From Alphaproteobacteria bacterium (GTDB taxonomy: Bacteria; Pseudomonadota; Alphaproteobacteria; SMXQ01), in assembly GCA_009380075.1 (NCBI GenBank), contig WHSO01000027.1:1-40607 (forward strand): a stretch of 40,607 nt of DNA, in the 5' to 3' direction. Shown here piece after piece: positions 31,569 through 39,561 of the stretch (position 1 is its first letter; each line of letters opens with the position of its first letter). The position numbers were made by a program, and so were the translations under genes. A model generated the notes under the pieces. It did not search any database. It saw only the letters and a list, made by a program, of their open reading frames with translations, and was not told the DNA's origin.

Positions 31569-32634
31569 CGACCAGCATGTCCTCCGGGTTGCGTTCGATC
31601 GCCAGCCTGTCGGCCTCGACCATTTCGGTAACGAGTTCGCGGAACGTCGTCCTGTGGCGCCATCCGAGGCGCGCCTGCGCCTTGGCCGGATCGCCCAGGA
31701 GGTGTTCGACCTCCGTCGGGCGGAAGTAGCGCGAATCCACCGACACCAGGACCTCCCGTGTCCGCGTGCAGCGCCCGATCTCCTCGGTTCCCTTGCCGAC
31801 CCACTCGATGGGACGGCCGATGTGGCCGTAGGCGATTTCCACGAACTCGCGGACGGAGTGGGATTCGCCAGTCGCGAGCACGTAATCGTCGGGTATCGGC
31901 TGCTGCAGGATGCGCCACATCCCTTCGACATAGTCGCGCGCGTGGCCCCAGTCCCGCGAGGCGTCGAGATTGCCGAGGTACAGGGGCATCGACCGGCCCA
32001 GCGCCACCGCGGCGGCGGCCCGGCTGATCTTGCGCGTCACGAAGGTTTCGCCGCGCATCGGGCTTTCGTGATTGAACAGGATGCCATTGGACGCATGAAT
32101 GCCGTAGGCCTCGCGGTAATTCACCGTCACCCAATAGGCATAGAGCTTGGCGGCCGCGTAGGGACTGCGGGGCTGGAACGGCGTCGTCTCGGACTGGGGA
32201 CGTTCCGGAGCGTTGCCGTAGAGTTCTGAGGTCGACGCCTGATAGAAGCGGACCCGGTCGGTCATGTTGAGCAGGCGGATCGCCTCGAGCACGCGCAGCG
32301 TGCCGAGTCCGTCGGCATTGCCGGTGTATTCAGGCGTTTCGAAGCTCACCTGGACGTGGCTCTGCGCCGCAAGATTGTAGATTTCCTCGGGCTGCACGGT
32401 CTGGATCAGGCGAATCAGGTTCGTCGCGTCCGTCATGTCGCCGTAATGCATGAAGAAGGGCACGTCCCCTTCATGCGGATCACGATAGAGATGGTTGACG
32501 CGCGCGGTATTGAAGGACGACGAGCGCCGCTTCACGCCGTGGACGATGTACCCCTTCTTCAACAGAAGCGTTGCCAGGTAGGAGCCGTCCTGACCCGTGA
32601 TCCCGGTGATCAATGCTACTTTCTGCTTACCCAT
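31558..32634 (-). CDS. gmd: GDP-mannose 4,6-dehydratase
   Basis: This 358-residue SDR enzyme makes GDP-4-keto-6-deoxymannose, the first step to GDP-L-fucose. It carries the NADP motif [15 protein letters not shown] (about 7-21), [15 protein letters not shown] and [18 protein letters not shown]. The catalytic STSELYG and [12 protein letters not shown] (Tyr-x3-Lys) are present, as is [14 protein letters not shown] near residue 220. The length is normal. ATG 32634 is preceded by GAGGTCGAG. The frame is open further upstream, but that part lacks Gmd homology. It is the first gene of the minus-strand EPS arm, so the region 32635-32856 should hold its promoter. Repeated GTCACA-type motifs are found there. 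Confidence 0.97.
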   Translation of the reverse strand: MGKQKVALITGITGQDGSYLATLLLKKGYIVHGVKRRSSSFNTARVNHLYRDPHEGDVPFFMHYGDMTDATNLIRLIQTVQPEEIYNLAAQSHVQVSFETPEYTGNADGLGTLRVLEAIRLLNMTDRVRFYQASTSELYGNAPERPQSETTPFQPRSPYAAAKLYAYWVTVNYREAYGIHASNGILFNHESPMRGETFVTRKISRAAAAVALGRSMPLYLGNLDASRDWGHARDYVEGMWRILQQPIPDDYVLATGESHSVREFVEIAYGHIGRPIEWVGKGTEEIGRCTRTREVLVSVDSRYFRPTEVEHLLGDPAKAQARLGWRHRTTFRELVTEMVEADRLAIERNPEDMLVDAA

Positions 32635-32856
32635 GCTCGACCTCGATTCGGCGCCACAGTCACAACCACGGCCGCCGAAATGAGGCAGGCCAACGCAATG
32701 ATTTGTCACATGAACCCGCCGAATCCGGCCAGTGAACAAGTTGTGACGCGGATTCCGGCCATCGTTCACGAAAATCGGGGAACAATCGGGCCGCTGAAGG
32801 TGTCTTCTCATATATAGGAAGGTGTCTGCCCGGATAATATAGGCGGCGCGTCGGTG
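32635..32856. promoter_or_regulatory. divergent promoter region with repeated GTCACA/TGTGAC motifs
   Basis: The region separates gmd (minus) from the DUF4340 gene (plus). It has AGTCACAA (32658-32665), TTTGTCACATGAAC (32702-32715), GTGAACAAGTTGTGAC (32732-32747) and GTTCACG (32764-32770). These are variants of a TTGTCACA/GTTCAC element in both orientations. An AT-rich stretch with CATATATAGG (about 32810) and ATAATATAGG (about 32835) may hold -10 elements for the rightward gene. No -35/-10 pair for gmd is clear. The motif resembles TCACAG and GGTCACAC seen before the plus-strand EPS genes. Confidence 0.45.
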
Positions 32857-32904
32857 ATGAGCGCCGTCGTCAAGAGAGTCTTACTCGGACAGTCGGGGCC
32901 TAGC

Positions 32905-34017
32905 ATGAAGACGGATGCCATTCGCAGTACGGGCGCCATCGAAGCCAAGCGGCGCGACGGTAACAACAACTGGTTCGGCCCGTGGGGTCTGCTGATCGCC
33001 TGCGCGGTCATCGTCGCCGGCGTTGTGGGAACGGCCGGATGGATGCTGTCCGGCCAGGATGCCGGCAGCATTGCCGGATTTGCGCGGGCGGACGGCAGCC
33101 CGATCATCCCGGCGGTCCATTCGTCGCCCGAACGCATCCAGATCGTGAAGATCGAGAACCAGGGAAACACCCTCACCCTCCGCCGGGACGGCGGTCAGTG
33201 GCACCTTGCGAGCAGCAGCGGTTATCCCGTTCCCGCGCAGCGCGTCGAATCGATGCTGAAGCGGCTCGGCGAGTTGCGCGCCGCCTATGTCTCGGAGGAT
33301 TCGCCGCCGCGCTATAACGCCTATGGACTGGACGGCGCCGACAATCCCGCCGGTCACGCCGCGCGAATCACGATCGAGGACGGTACGGGAGAGCCTGTCG
33401 GCACCGTCACTGCGGGCACCGTCGTGACCGCCCCGGGGGCGGCGCAAAGAGAGTTAACGGCCACCATGCGGGGCAGCGATTCGCGCATCTGGCTCGCGGA
33501 AGGAAACCTCAAGGTGGTTTCCGATCCGCTCCAGTGGACGGAAAATCAGGTCGCCGACGTGCCCAAGGAACGCGTCCTGAGCCTGACGACGATGGCGCCC
33601 GACGGCCACCGCCTGAAGATCGAGCGGGACGATACCGGCAACGGGCTGCGCGTCGCCGAAGGTCTGCCGCCTGGCGCCGACCAGGCGTCCGATTGGGTTC
33701 TCGACCCGATGTTCAGTGCCCTGGATGACCTCCGCTTCGCCGATGTCCAGCGCGCGAGCGCCTTCGACCCGTCGCCCGCGGACCTCTGGCGGGCCAGCTG
33801 GCGCACCAGGGACGGGATGACCTACGACCTCGCGCTCATCCGTGAAGACATGGGGACCTGGGCCCAGATCCGGGCGACCTCGGGTTCCGATGATCCGGGA
33901 GCGCAGGCGGCGGCGGAGCAATTCAACGCGCGCCATCGCGACTGGGCCTACCTGCTCAACGAGCCCGTGGCCAAGCATCTCATGGCGCAGCCCGAGGACC
34001 TGACGGGCAAGCGCTGA
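32905..34017 (+). CDS. DUF4340 domain membrane-anchored protein
   Basis: The 370-residue protein has one N-terminal membrane helix (about 26-46, GLLIACAVIVAGVVGTAGWML) and a large periplasmic region with DUF4340-type features. These include IQIVKIENQGNTLTLRRDGGQWHLASSSGYPVPAQRVESML, read in segments, then YNAYGLD and SRIWLAEGNLKVVSDPLQWTENQVADV. DUF4340 proteins usually accompany gliding-type ABC transporter genes (gldF/gldG-like) and may bind a periplasmic ligand. No such transporter is visible here, so this copy is an orphan. Start choice is open: ATG 32857 has a weak AGGCGG, and ATG 32905 has GGGG six bases away. Convergent neighbours give no functional clue. Confidence 0.85.
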   Translation: MKTDAIRSTGAIEAKRRDGNNNWFGPWGLLIACAVIVAGVVGTAGWMLSGQDAGSIAGFARADGSPIIPAVHSSPERIQIVKIENQGNTLTLRRDGGQWHLASSSGYPVPAQRVESMLKRLGELRAAYVSEDSPPRYNAYGLDGADNPAGHAARITIEDGTGEPVGTVTAGTVVTAPGAAQRELTATMRGSDSRIWLAEGNLKVVSDPLQWTENQVADVPKERVLSLTTMAPDGHRLKIERDDTGNGLRVAEGLPPGADQASDWVLDPMFSALDDLRFADVQRASAFDPSPADLWRASWRTRDGMTYDLALIREDMGTWAQIRATSGSDDPGAQAAAEQFNARHRDWAYLLNEPVAKHLMAQPEDLTGKR

Positions 34018-34061
34018 GCGCGCTATCATGGCGGTCCCGCGTGAGCCCGAGGCCGCCGACC

Positions 34062-34208
34062 ATGACACCGACACCGAAGCGCAAGACGCCGCCACGCCGG
34101 CGCAATCCCGTCGCCCGCGCCCTGCGCCATGCCAAGCCCAAAGTGGTGCCCAAGGCCACCGCCTATTCGCGCAAGCGGCACGGCAAGCCGAAGATCGAGG
34201 ACGCGTAA
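34062..34208 (+). CDS. 48-residue basic small protein
   Basis: A short frame starts at ATG 34062 with GAGG nine bases upstream and ends at TAA 34206-34208. The product is strongly basic: a Lys/Arg/Pro-rich start (PKRKTPPRRR), then NPVARALRHAKPKVVPKATA, YSRKRHGKPK and an acidic end. The NPVARAL...VV...SRK pattern recalls short proteobacterial proteins linked to ribosomes, including ArfA-like rescue factors with NP(L/V)A.AL and KGSY.RK motifs. The match is partial and by eye. It has no membrane helix. It sits 44 bp after the DUF4340 gene, probably on the same transcript. The other two frames over this stretch give less protein-like products. Confidence 0.65.
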   Translation: MTPTPKRKTPPRRRNPVARALRHAKPKVVPKATAYSRKRHGKPKIEDA

Positions 34209-34303
34209 GGCCGGAGCCGGACTAGGTCCGCCGATACGCGGCACGCGGACGCCCGCACGGTCGATGTCTTCCGGATTTCGACGAGCGGCGTCCGCGCCGG
34301 CCC
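34209..34303. terminator. convergent intergenic region with inverted repeats
   Basis: Between the small basic protein and the convergent dehydrogenase are a perfect CGGAC-tag-GTCCG hairpin (34218-34230) and a 9-bp inverted repeat, GCGGACGCC (34245-34253) / GGCGTCCGC (34287-34295), with a 33-base loop. Neither has a T-tract. They may act as a bidirectional stop or RNA-stabilising structures. Confidence 0.35.
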
Positions 34304-35140
34304 TTACTTCTTGCCGTTGCCGGTCCAGTCCGGCGCGCGGCCGGACTGCTTCATCGCCTTCCCGTCCTTGACCATTTCCTTGATGGCGCCGGCGATGGGC
34401 ATGGTGATGTTCTTGCTGTCGGCCATCTTCGAGACGATCTGCATGTCCTTCAGCGCCCAGGTGAAGGTGATCATGTCCCAGTCCTCGAGCGCCGCCGAAT
34501 TACCCGACGACATCAACAGTGCCTCGCGCAGCTTGGGCAGCTTGATGCCGGTCGATTCAGCCAGCCGCCCCGCCTCCATCAGGGCGATCCCGTTCACCCA
34601 CAGCAGCATGTTGTTCATGGTCTTGGCCACCTGCCCGTGACCAACCGAACCGACATGGACGATGTCGGACGAAAACGCCGAGAAGATCGGCCGCGCCCGC
34701 TTGACCACCTCGTCCTTGGCCCCGAACAGCGCCAGGAGTGAGCCTTCGTCGGCCGCCCAGCCACCGCGGCAGATCGGCGCGTCGAGCACGTCGACGCCGG
34801 ACTTCGCCGCCTCCGCCTCGATGCGCTGCACGGTCTCGGGCGCCACGGTGGAGCACACCGCGATGACCCCGCCCGGCTTCATGGCCGACAGCAGTCCGTT
34901 CGTCCCCAGCGCAACGGAAAGCGCCTCGTCGTCGAAGCCGACGGCGATGATGACGAAACCGCAGGCCTTGCCCAGCGCCGCCGCGCCGGGGACGCTTTTC
35001 GCGCCCGCGGCTTCGGCGCGCTTGACGTTTTCCGGGTTGATGTCGGTGACGGTGACGGGAAAGCCCTTCTTGATGAGATGCTTGAGCATGGCGTAGCCCA
35101 TGCGTCCCGGTCCGACCATGCCGACGTGTTCATTGGCCAT
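34304..35140 (-). CDS. NAD(P)-dependent beta-hydroxyacid dehydrogenase (3-hydroxyisobutyrate dehydrogenase family)
   Basis: The 278-residue enzyme has the N-terminal Rossmann motif VGMVGPGRMGYAMLKHLIKKG (residues 6-26), CSTVAPETV, and the substrate-binding DAPICRGGWAADEGSLLALFG. Catalytic Lys is in GHGQVAKTMNNMLL. The family oxidises beta-hydroxy acids such as 3-hydroxyisobutyrate, tartronate semialdehyde or glyoxylate-type substrates. In DAPICRGG the usual small residues of DAPVSGG are partly replaced by Cys-Arg, so the substrate may differ. ATG 35140 follows AAGGACG. The frame is open far upstream, but that part is antisense to the amidohydrolase gene and is rejected. It diverges from the amidohydrolase, suggesting a shared catabolic pathway. 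Confidence 0.92.
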   Translation of the reverse strand: MANEHVGMVGPGRMGYAMLKHLIKKGFPVTVTDINPENVKRAEAAGAKSVPGAAALGKACGFVIIAVGFDDEALSVALGTNGLLSAMKPGGVIAVCSTVAPETVQRIEAEAAKSGVDVLDAPICRGGWAADEGSLLALFGAKDEVVKRARPIFSAFSSDIVHVGSVGHGQVAKTMNNMLLWVNGIALMEAGRLAESTGIKLPKLREALLMSSGNSAALEDWDMITFTWALKDMQIVSKMADSKNITMPIAGAIKEMVKDGKAMKQSGRAPDWTGNGKK

Positions 35141-35323
35141 AGGATTTCGTCCTTCCTTTATCGGATTTTTAAGGCTCGAACGGCAGTGTAGTCGCTGGCG
35201 AAAGGCCCTACAAGATTGTGGCGGAACCGCCGTTGCGCACGCGAATACGTCGCAGCCCGCGCCCTTGCGGTGGTTCCGCCCGCGCCGTATCCTCGCGCGC
35301 ACGACTTCATGCAAAGGAACACC
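35141..35323. promoter_or_regulatory. divergent promoter region with a 9-bp inverted repeat
   Basis: GGCGGAACC (35220-35228) recurs inverted as GGTTCCGCC (35272-35280). The first copy is itself part of a 12-base dyad, GGCGG-AA-CCGCC (35220-35231). The half-sites are 52 bp apart centre to centre, about five helical turns. This suits a regulator controlling both divergent genes, or a hairpin in the amidohydrolase leader. No clear -35/-10 pair was found. Confidence 0.4.
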
Positions 35324-36385
35324 ATGCGCCTCACCACCATCGACGCGGACGCCCACGTCATCGAACAGCCCTATACCTGGTCGTTCATGGAAGAGGCCGA
35401 CAGGGCCTTCCTGCCGATGGTGGTCAACTACGCCTCGGGCCATGAGCGTTACGGCGCCCAGGGCAACCTGCAGAAGGAATTTTGGGTGGTCGACGGCCGC
35501 CTCCAGGCCAAGGAAGCCAATCTCGGCCTCGACAACACGACCGTCGAATCGCGCGAGATGCGCGACGTGTCCGCCCGCATCAAGCACATGGACGAGCTCG
35601 AGATCGACGTCCAGGTGCTCTATCCCACCCTGTTCCTGCGGCCGATCACGCAGAACCCGCGCGCCGAATACGCCATCTTCCATTCCTACAACCGCTGGCT
35701 CGCGGAAATATGGAAGAAAGCGCCGGACAGGCTGCGCTGGGTCGTGATCCCGCCACTCTATTCGCCGGAGAGCGTGCTGCGTGCCGAGCTCGAATGGGCG
35801 AAGGACAACGGCGCCTGCGGCGTGTTCATGCGCGGGCAGGAATGCGAACGCCGCCTGTCGGATCCCTATTTCGAGCCGCTCTACCGGATCGCGGAGGAGC
35901 TCAACCTCATGGTCGGCATCCATTCCGGCAACGGCGCGTTCCAGACCCATGATTTCTTTGGCGACGAAGCCGGCTTCAACAAGTTCAAGCTGCCCTGCGT
36001 CGGCGCCCTGCACGACCTCCTGATGAAGGGAACGCCGGCGAATTTCCCGAAGCTGCGCTGGGGCTTCATCGAAATCAGCGCCCAGTGGGTCCCCTATCTT
36101 CTGAACGACCTCAAGATCCGTTTCCAGCGCCGCGGCAAACGCTTCACCAGCGACATGCTGAAGGACAACAACGTCTACGTCGCCTGCCAGGTGACGGACG
36201 ACTTCGACCATATCCTGAAGTACACCGCAGGCGATACCCTGGTCATCGGCACCGACTACGGCCACCACGACACCTCGGCCCAGATCGAGGCCCTGCGCAT
36301 GCTGCGCGAGAACGGCGAGGTCGATGCGGCGCTGGCCGACCGCATCCTCGGCGAGAACGCCGCGCGTCTTTACGGTTTCGACTGA
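35324..36385 (+). CDS. metal-dependent amidohydrolase (PF04909, decarboxylase-like)
   Basis: The 353-residue TIM-barrel protein starts with the metal-binding DADAHVIEQP (about 7-16). It shows ELEIDVQVLYPTLFLRP and WVVIPPLYSPESVLRAELEWA, and then His in LMVGIHSGNGAFQTHDFF. Glu follows in LRWGFIEISAQWVP, and Asp in the C-terminal VIGTDYGHHDTS motif (about 305-316). Members hydrolyse or decarboxylate aromatic and other carboxylic acids, and the substrate cannot be named here. ATG 35324 has AAGGA five bases upstream and is preferred over the in-frame ATG at 35309. It diverges from the hydroxyacid dehydrogenase and ends 6 bp from the convergent MFS gene. The three may form one catabolic unit. Confidence 0.92.
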   Translation: MRLTTIDADAHVIEQPYTWSFMEEADRAFLPMVVNYASGHERYGAQGNLQKEFWVVDGRLQAKEANLGLDNTTVESREMRDVSARIKHMDELEIDVQVLYPTLFLRPITQNPRAEYAIFHSYNRWLAEIWKKAPDRLRWVVIPPLYSPESVLRAELEWAKDNGACGVFMRGQECERRLSDPYFEPLYRIAEELNLMVGIHSGNGAFQTHDFFGDEAGFNKFKLPCVGALHDLLMKGTPANFPKLRWGFIEISAQWVPYLLNDLKIRFQRRGKRFTSDMLKDNNVYVACQVTDDFDHILKYTAGDTLVIGTDYGHHDTSAQIEALRMLRENGEVDAALADRILGENAARLYGFD

Positions 36386-36391
36386 CGCGGC

Positions 36392-37657
36392 TTACCAGCC
36401 GCCGGATTTTTCAGTGTCAGGCTCGGCCTCCAGCACCGCCGTCATGCGCGGCAGGCTGCGCCACAGCCACAGGGTCATGATTGCCGTAAACGCCGTGGCG
36501 ACGGCGAAGGTGGTGCGCAGGCCCACCGCTTCCGCCAGCCCGCCCATCAGCAGCGCGCCGAGCGCCGGCCCGCCCCGGAACAAGACGCCGTAGAGGCTCA
36601 TCACCCGGCCACGCATGACGCCCTCGACCGCGTTCTGCATCAGGCTCTGCACGGCGGTACCGATCACCGTAATGCCGGCGCCGAGGACGAACATGCAGAC
36701 GAGGCCCACCCAGACGGCCGACCACGCCGCGAACACCGCGACCGCCACCGCCGATATCAGCAGATACGCGAGCGACAGGCGCGTGAGCCCGGTAAGACGG
36801 CCGCGTCCCGCGATCCACACGGCGGCAATGGCGGCACCGATGCCCGACGAAGCCGTCATCTGGGCGAAGGCCTCGACGCCGGCGGCGAGCACGTCGTCGA
36901 CGTAACCCGGCAGCATTTCCAGCACGCCCTTGATGCCGAGCGCCACTGCCACCAGGATCAGCAGCGCCGGACCGATGCCGGGATGCCGTATGGCATAGCC
37001 CACGCCCTCGGCGACGTCGGCGAGCAGTCCGGCCTTGGGCCTTCCCGCCGTCTCCGAGCGCAGCATGTGAATCCGCGACAGCGCCACGATGAACCCAAAG
37101 AACGACAGCGCGTTGAAGCCGAAGGCGAAGGCCATGCCCCATTTGGCGATGAGGAACCCGCCCAGTGCCGGCCCGATGAAGCGCGCGAGATTGAAAATGG
37201 CGGCGTTGATGGCGATGGCCGAGGAAATGTGCTGGCGCTCCACCAGGCTCGGGAAGATGGCGAGCCGCACCGCCATGGAAAACGAGAACACGCCGCCGAC
37301 GAACGTCGCCAGCCCGAGCAGCACCCAGATGGTCATCAGGTCGAAATAGATCAGGGCGCTCAGCGTCGCCGCCTGCAGGCAGGCGAGACACTGCGAAACC
37401 ACAGCGAGCATCTTGCGGTCGATGCGGTCGGTGATGGCGCCTGCCACCGGTGCAAGCACGACCGACGGGAACAACTCCGCGGCGGCGATGACGCCCAGCC
37501 AGACGAAGGAATGGGTCAGTTCCCACGTCAGCCAGCCCTGGGCCACGCGCTGGACCCAGGTTCCCACGAGCGACACCGAGGCGCCGTATGTGTAGATGCG
37601 GAAATTGCGCTGCCCCAGGGTACGGGTAATGGCACTGAAATCGGTCAGCTTCGCCAT
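36392..37657 (-). CDS. MFS transporter (MFS_3, EntS-like exporter)
   Basis: The 421-residue protein has 12 predicted membrane helices and starts LGQRNFRIYTYGASVSLVGTWVQRVAQGWLTWEL, the signature of the MFS_3/EntS exporter group. The cytoplasmic loop between helices 2 and 3 reads GAITDRIDRKMLAVVSQ, a variant of the MFS motif A. A repeat of it, MRGRVMSLYGVLFRGGPALG, is near residue 345. Members export siderophores, drugs or other small hydrophobic compounds. It lies between an amidohydrolase and an acyl ligase plus carrier-thioesterase gene, so export of a product of the latter is possible. The ATG at 37657 follows a GGAG-like sequence (CCGGAGCGCC). Confidence 0.92.
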   Translation of the reverse strand: MAKLTDFSAITRTLGQRNFRIYTYGASVSLVGTWVQRVAQGWLTWELTHSFVWLGVIAAAELFPSVVLAPVAGAITDRIDRKMLAVVSQCLACLQAATLSALIYFDLMTIWVLLGLATFVGGVFSFSMAVRLAIFPSLVERQHISSAIAINAAIFNLARFIGPALGGFLIAKWGMAFAFGFNALSFFGFIVALSRIHMLRSETAGRPKAGLLADVAEGVGYAIRHPGIGPALLILVAVALGIKGVLEMLPGYVDDVLAAGVEAFAQMTASSGIGAAIAAVWIAGRGRLTGLTRLSLAYLLISAVAVAVFAAWSAVWVGLVCMFVLGAGITVIGTAVQSLMQNAVEGVMRGRVMSLYGVLFRGGPALGALLMGGLAEAVGLRTTFAVATAFTAIMTLWLWRSLPRMTAVLEAEPDTEKSGGW

Positions 37658-37971
37658 GGGGCAAGGGCGCTCCGGAGGGGAAACGGGGGTATCAGCCGTG
37701 CCGTGCTGGATTGGTGGGATTCGCGGTCCGGAGGTCGTTTATAGGCCCCTACCCGGCAGCCTTCAATGGCGCCCGCGCTACGCCGCACCGTCGCTTCGCG
37801 CGGCACAAGCGCAAGATCAGAAGCCGTCTTCGCTCGCGCATTTGTGATCGCGAATGGCGGGAGGATGGTAAAAAAGGTAGCTACTATAATACTCATCGGG
37901 AATGCACGGGGCGCCGTTTAAGTCCTATAGGAACATGAAAAAGGCCGGAAGCCTTCGGCCTGTCCGACGTA
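37658..37971. promoter_or_regulatory. divergent region with TATAAT box, palindrome and hairpin before the acyl-ligase gene
   Basis: This 314-bp gap lies between the MFS gene (minus) and the acyl ligase (plus). Its right half is AT-richer. It contains a perfect TATAAT (37885-37890) with no good -35, a 10-bp palindrome TCCTATAGGA (37923-37932) just after it, and a hairpin AGGCCG (37942-37947) / CGGCCT (37956-37961) eleven bases before the ATG. The palindrome lies at about +30 relative to a TATAAT-driven start, a common place for a repressor site. I see no gene in the gap. Confidence 0.45.
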
Positions 37972-39561
37972 ATGAAACATATAATCCAACACGCGGAGGG
38001 GTGCATTTCTTCTCAGCCAATCCCGTCCCGAGAGGCGGAAACCCTTGGCGATTACGTGCGCGATTGGGCGGCTCGCGAGCCGGAGCGGCCGGTGTTGCTG
38101 GCCGAGGGCCGGCGGCCCATGACCTACGGCGAACTGGCGGAACTCGTCGATCACTACCGTCTTTCCATCAACGAAGCGGGCCTCGGGCGCGGGGACCGCG
38201 TCGCGGTCATGCATTCCGGTGGCGCCGGCATGGCGGCGGTATGCCTTGGGCTGATCGACGCCGCCACGATCGTGCCCCTCAATCCGAAATCCACCGTCGA
38301 TGAGATCGTGGAGCAGCTCCAGCGCCGTGGCGCCCGCGCCCTGGTGGCAGAATCGGGCCATGAAAGCGATGCGCCTGCCGCCGCCGAAAGGCTGGGCCTT
38401 CCGGTGCACTGGGTGGAGGAAAGCGACGGGTCCGTTGCCGCGGCGTCACGGCTCAGGATAACGTCCTCGGCCGTGGCCGCCCGGCCGGGCGTGACGGAAG
38501 CCGAGGACACGGCTCTCATACTCGGCACGTCGGGCACATCGGGCAAATCGAAGATCGTGCCCATCAGCCATCGAAAGCTGGTCGCGGGCAGCCATGCCCT
38601 CATCAAGTTTTACACCCTGACCAAGGACGATCGCGGCCTGATGTTGCAACCCCTGTATTACTCGTCGGGTCTCAACAGCATCGGATACACCACTGTCTCC
38701 GGCGCCAGCCTGGTTCTCATGCCGGAATTCGATGTCGAGCGGTTCTTTCACTTGCTGGTGACACAGGCGCCAACGTGGTACGGCGGCAGCTATACCTTCC
38801 AGATGCAGATCGAGGCGCACGCAAGCCGGTATGCGGACGCCATCGCCAGGTCCCGCCTGCGCCTGTTTCGCACCATGTCCGGCGCTCTGGACCAGAATAT
38901 TGCGGATTCGCTCGCGCAGAAGCTCGGCGTGCCGATCTATGAACGGTACGGGTCCACGGAAGCCGGAACGGTGACGGGACAGCCGCTCCCCTGGACGCCG
39001 CGAAAGCCGGGCACGGTCGGCCGCGCAATCGATTGCGAGGTCGCCATCGCCGGCCCGGACGGCGCGCGGCTGCCCGCCGGCGAGCGGGGCGAAATCCTGG
39101 TCAAGGGGCCCTGCGTCTTCGACGGTTACGAGAACGACCCCGAAACCAACGCCGAGGCCTTCTTGGACGGCTGGTACCGCACCGGTGACGAAGGGTTTCT
39201 CGACGCGGAGGGCTACCTGACCCTGACCGGGCGCATCAAGGAAATGATCAACCGCGGTGGCGAGAAGATCAATCCGGCGGAAGTGGACGCGGCACTGATG
39301 GCCATTCCCGGCGTGCGCGAGGCAGTGTGCTTTCCCATTCCCCATCCGTCGCTCGGCGAGGAAGTGGCGGCGGTGGTCGTTACCGAGCCCGGTGCGAAGC
39401 TCAGCGTCGGCGACGTGCGCGCCGGGGCGGCGGAACGCATCGCCGGCTTCAAGGTGCCGAAACAGATCGTCATCGCCGAGGTGATCCCGAAGAACGCCAC
39501 CGGCAAGGCGCAGCGGTACAAGCTGGCGGAGATCTACGGCGTGCGGACGCGGGCGCGATGA
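37972..39561 (+). CDS. AMP-forming acyl-CoA ligase / adenylation enzyme
   Basis: The 529-residue ANL-family enzyme activates a carboxylic acid as acyl-AMP and passes it to CoA or a carrier protein. Core motifs are present: P-loop ILGTSGTSGKSKIVPISH (A3), YERYGSTEAGT (A5), GWYRTGDEGFLDAEGYLTLTGRIKEMINRGGEKINP (A7-A8) and KNATGKAQRYKL with the catalytic Lys (A10). The N-terminus has ETLGDYVRDWAAREPERPV. Substrate is unknown. ATG 37972 has no clear ribosome-binding site, and a hairpin lies just before it. A homologous but truncated adenylation-carrier-thioesterase gene starts 147 bp downstream. The intact enzyme could load that carrier in trans. This is inference. Confidence 0.92.
   Translation: MKHIIQHAEGCISSQPIPSREAETLGDYVRDWAAREPERPVLLAEGRRPMTYGELAELVDHYRLSINEAGLGRGDRVAVMHSGGAGMAAVCLGLIDAATIVPLNPKSTVDEIVEQLQRRGARALVAESGHESDAPAAAERLGLPVHWVEESDGSVAAASRLRITSSAVAARPGVTEAEDTALILGTSGTSGKSKIVPISHRKLVAGSHALIKFYTLTKDDRGLMLQPLYYSSGLNSIGYTTVSGASLVLMPEFDVERFFHLLVTQAPTWYGGSYTFQMQIEAHASRYADAIARSRLRLFRTMSGALDQNIADSLAQKLGVPIYERYGSTEAGTVTGQPLPWTPRKPGTVGRAIDCEVAIAGPDGARLPAGERGEILVKGPCVFDGYENDPETNAEAFLDGWYRTGDEGFLDAEGYLTLTGRIKEMINRGGEKINPAEVDAALMAIPGVREAVCFPIPHPSLGEEVAAVVVTEPGAKLSVGDVRAGAAERIAGFKVPKQIVIAEVIPKNATGKAQRYKLAEIYGVRTRAR

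Noticed and set aside
32635-32811. Longer Gmd with an extra 59 N-terminal residues
   Set aside because: Gmd proteins begin a few residues before the [10 protein letters not shown] motif. The added part has no homology and would cover the promoter-like region.
35141-36268. Upstream extension of the hydroxyacid dehydrogenase frame
   Set aside because: It is antisense to the amidohydrolase gene, which has strong motifs. The dehydrogenase Rossmann motif starts right after the ATG at 35140, which has a ribosome-binding site.
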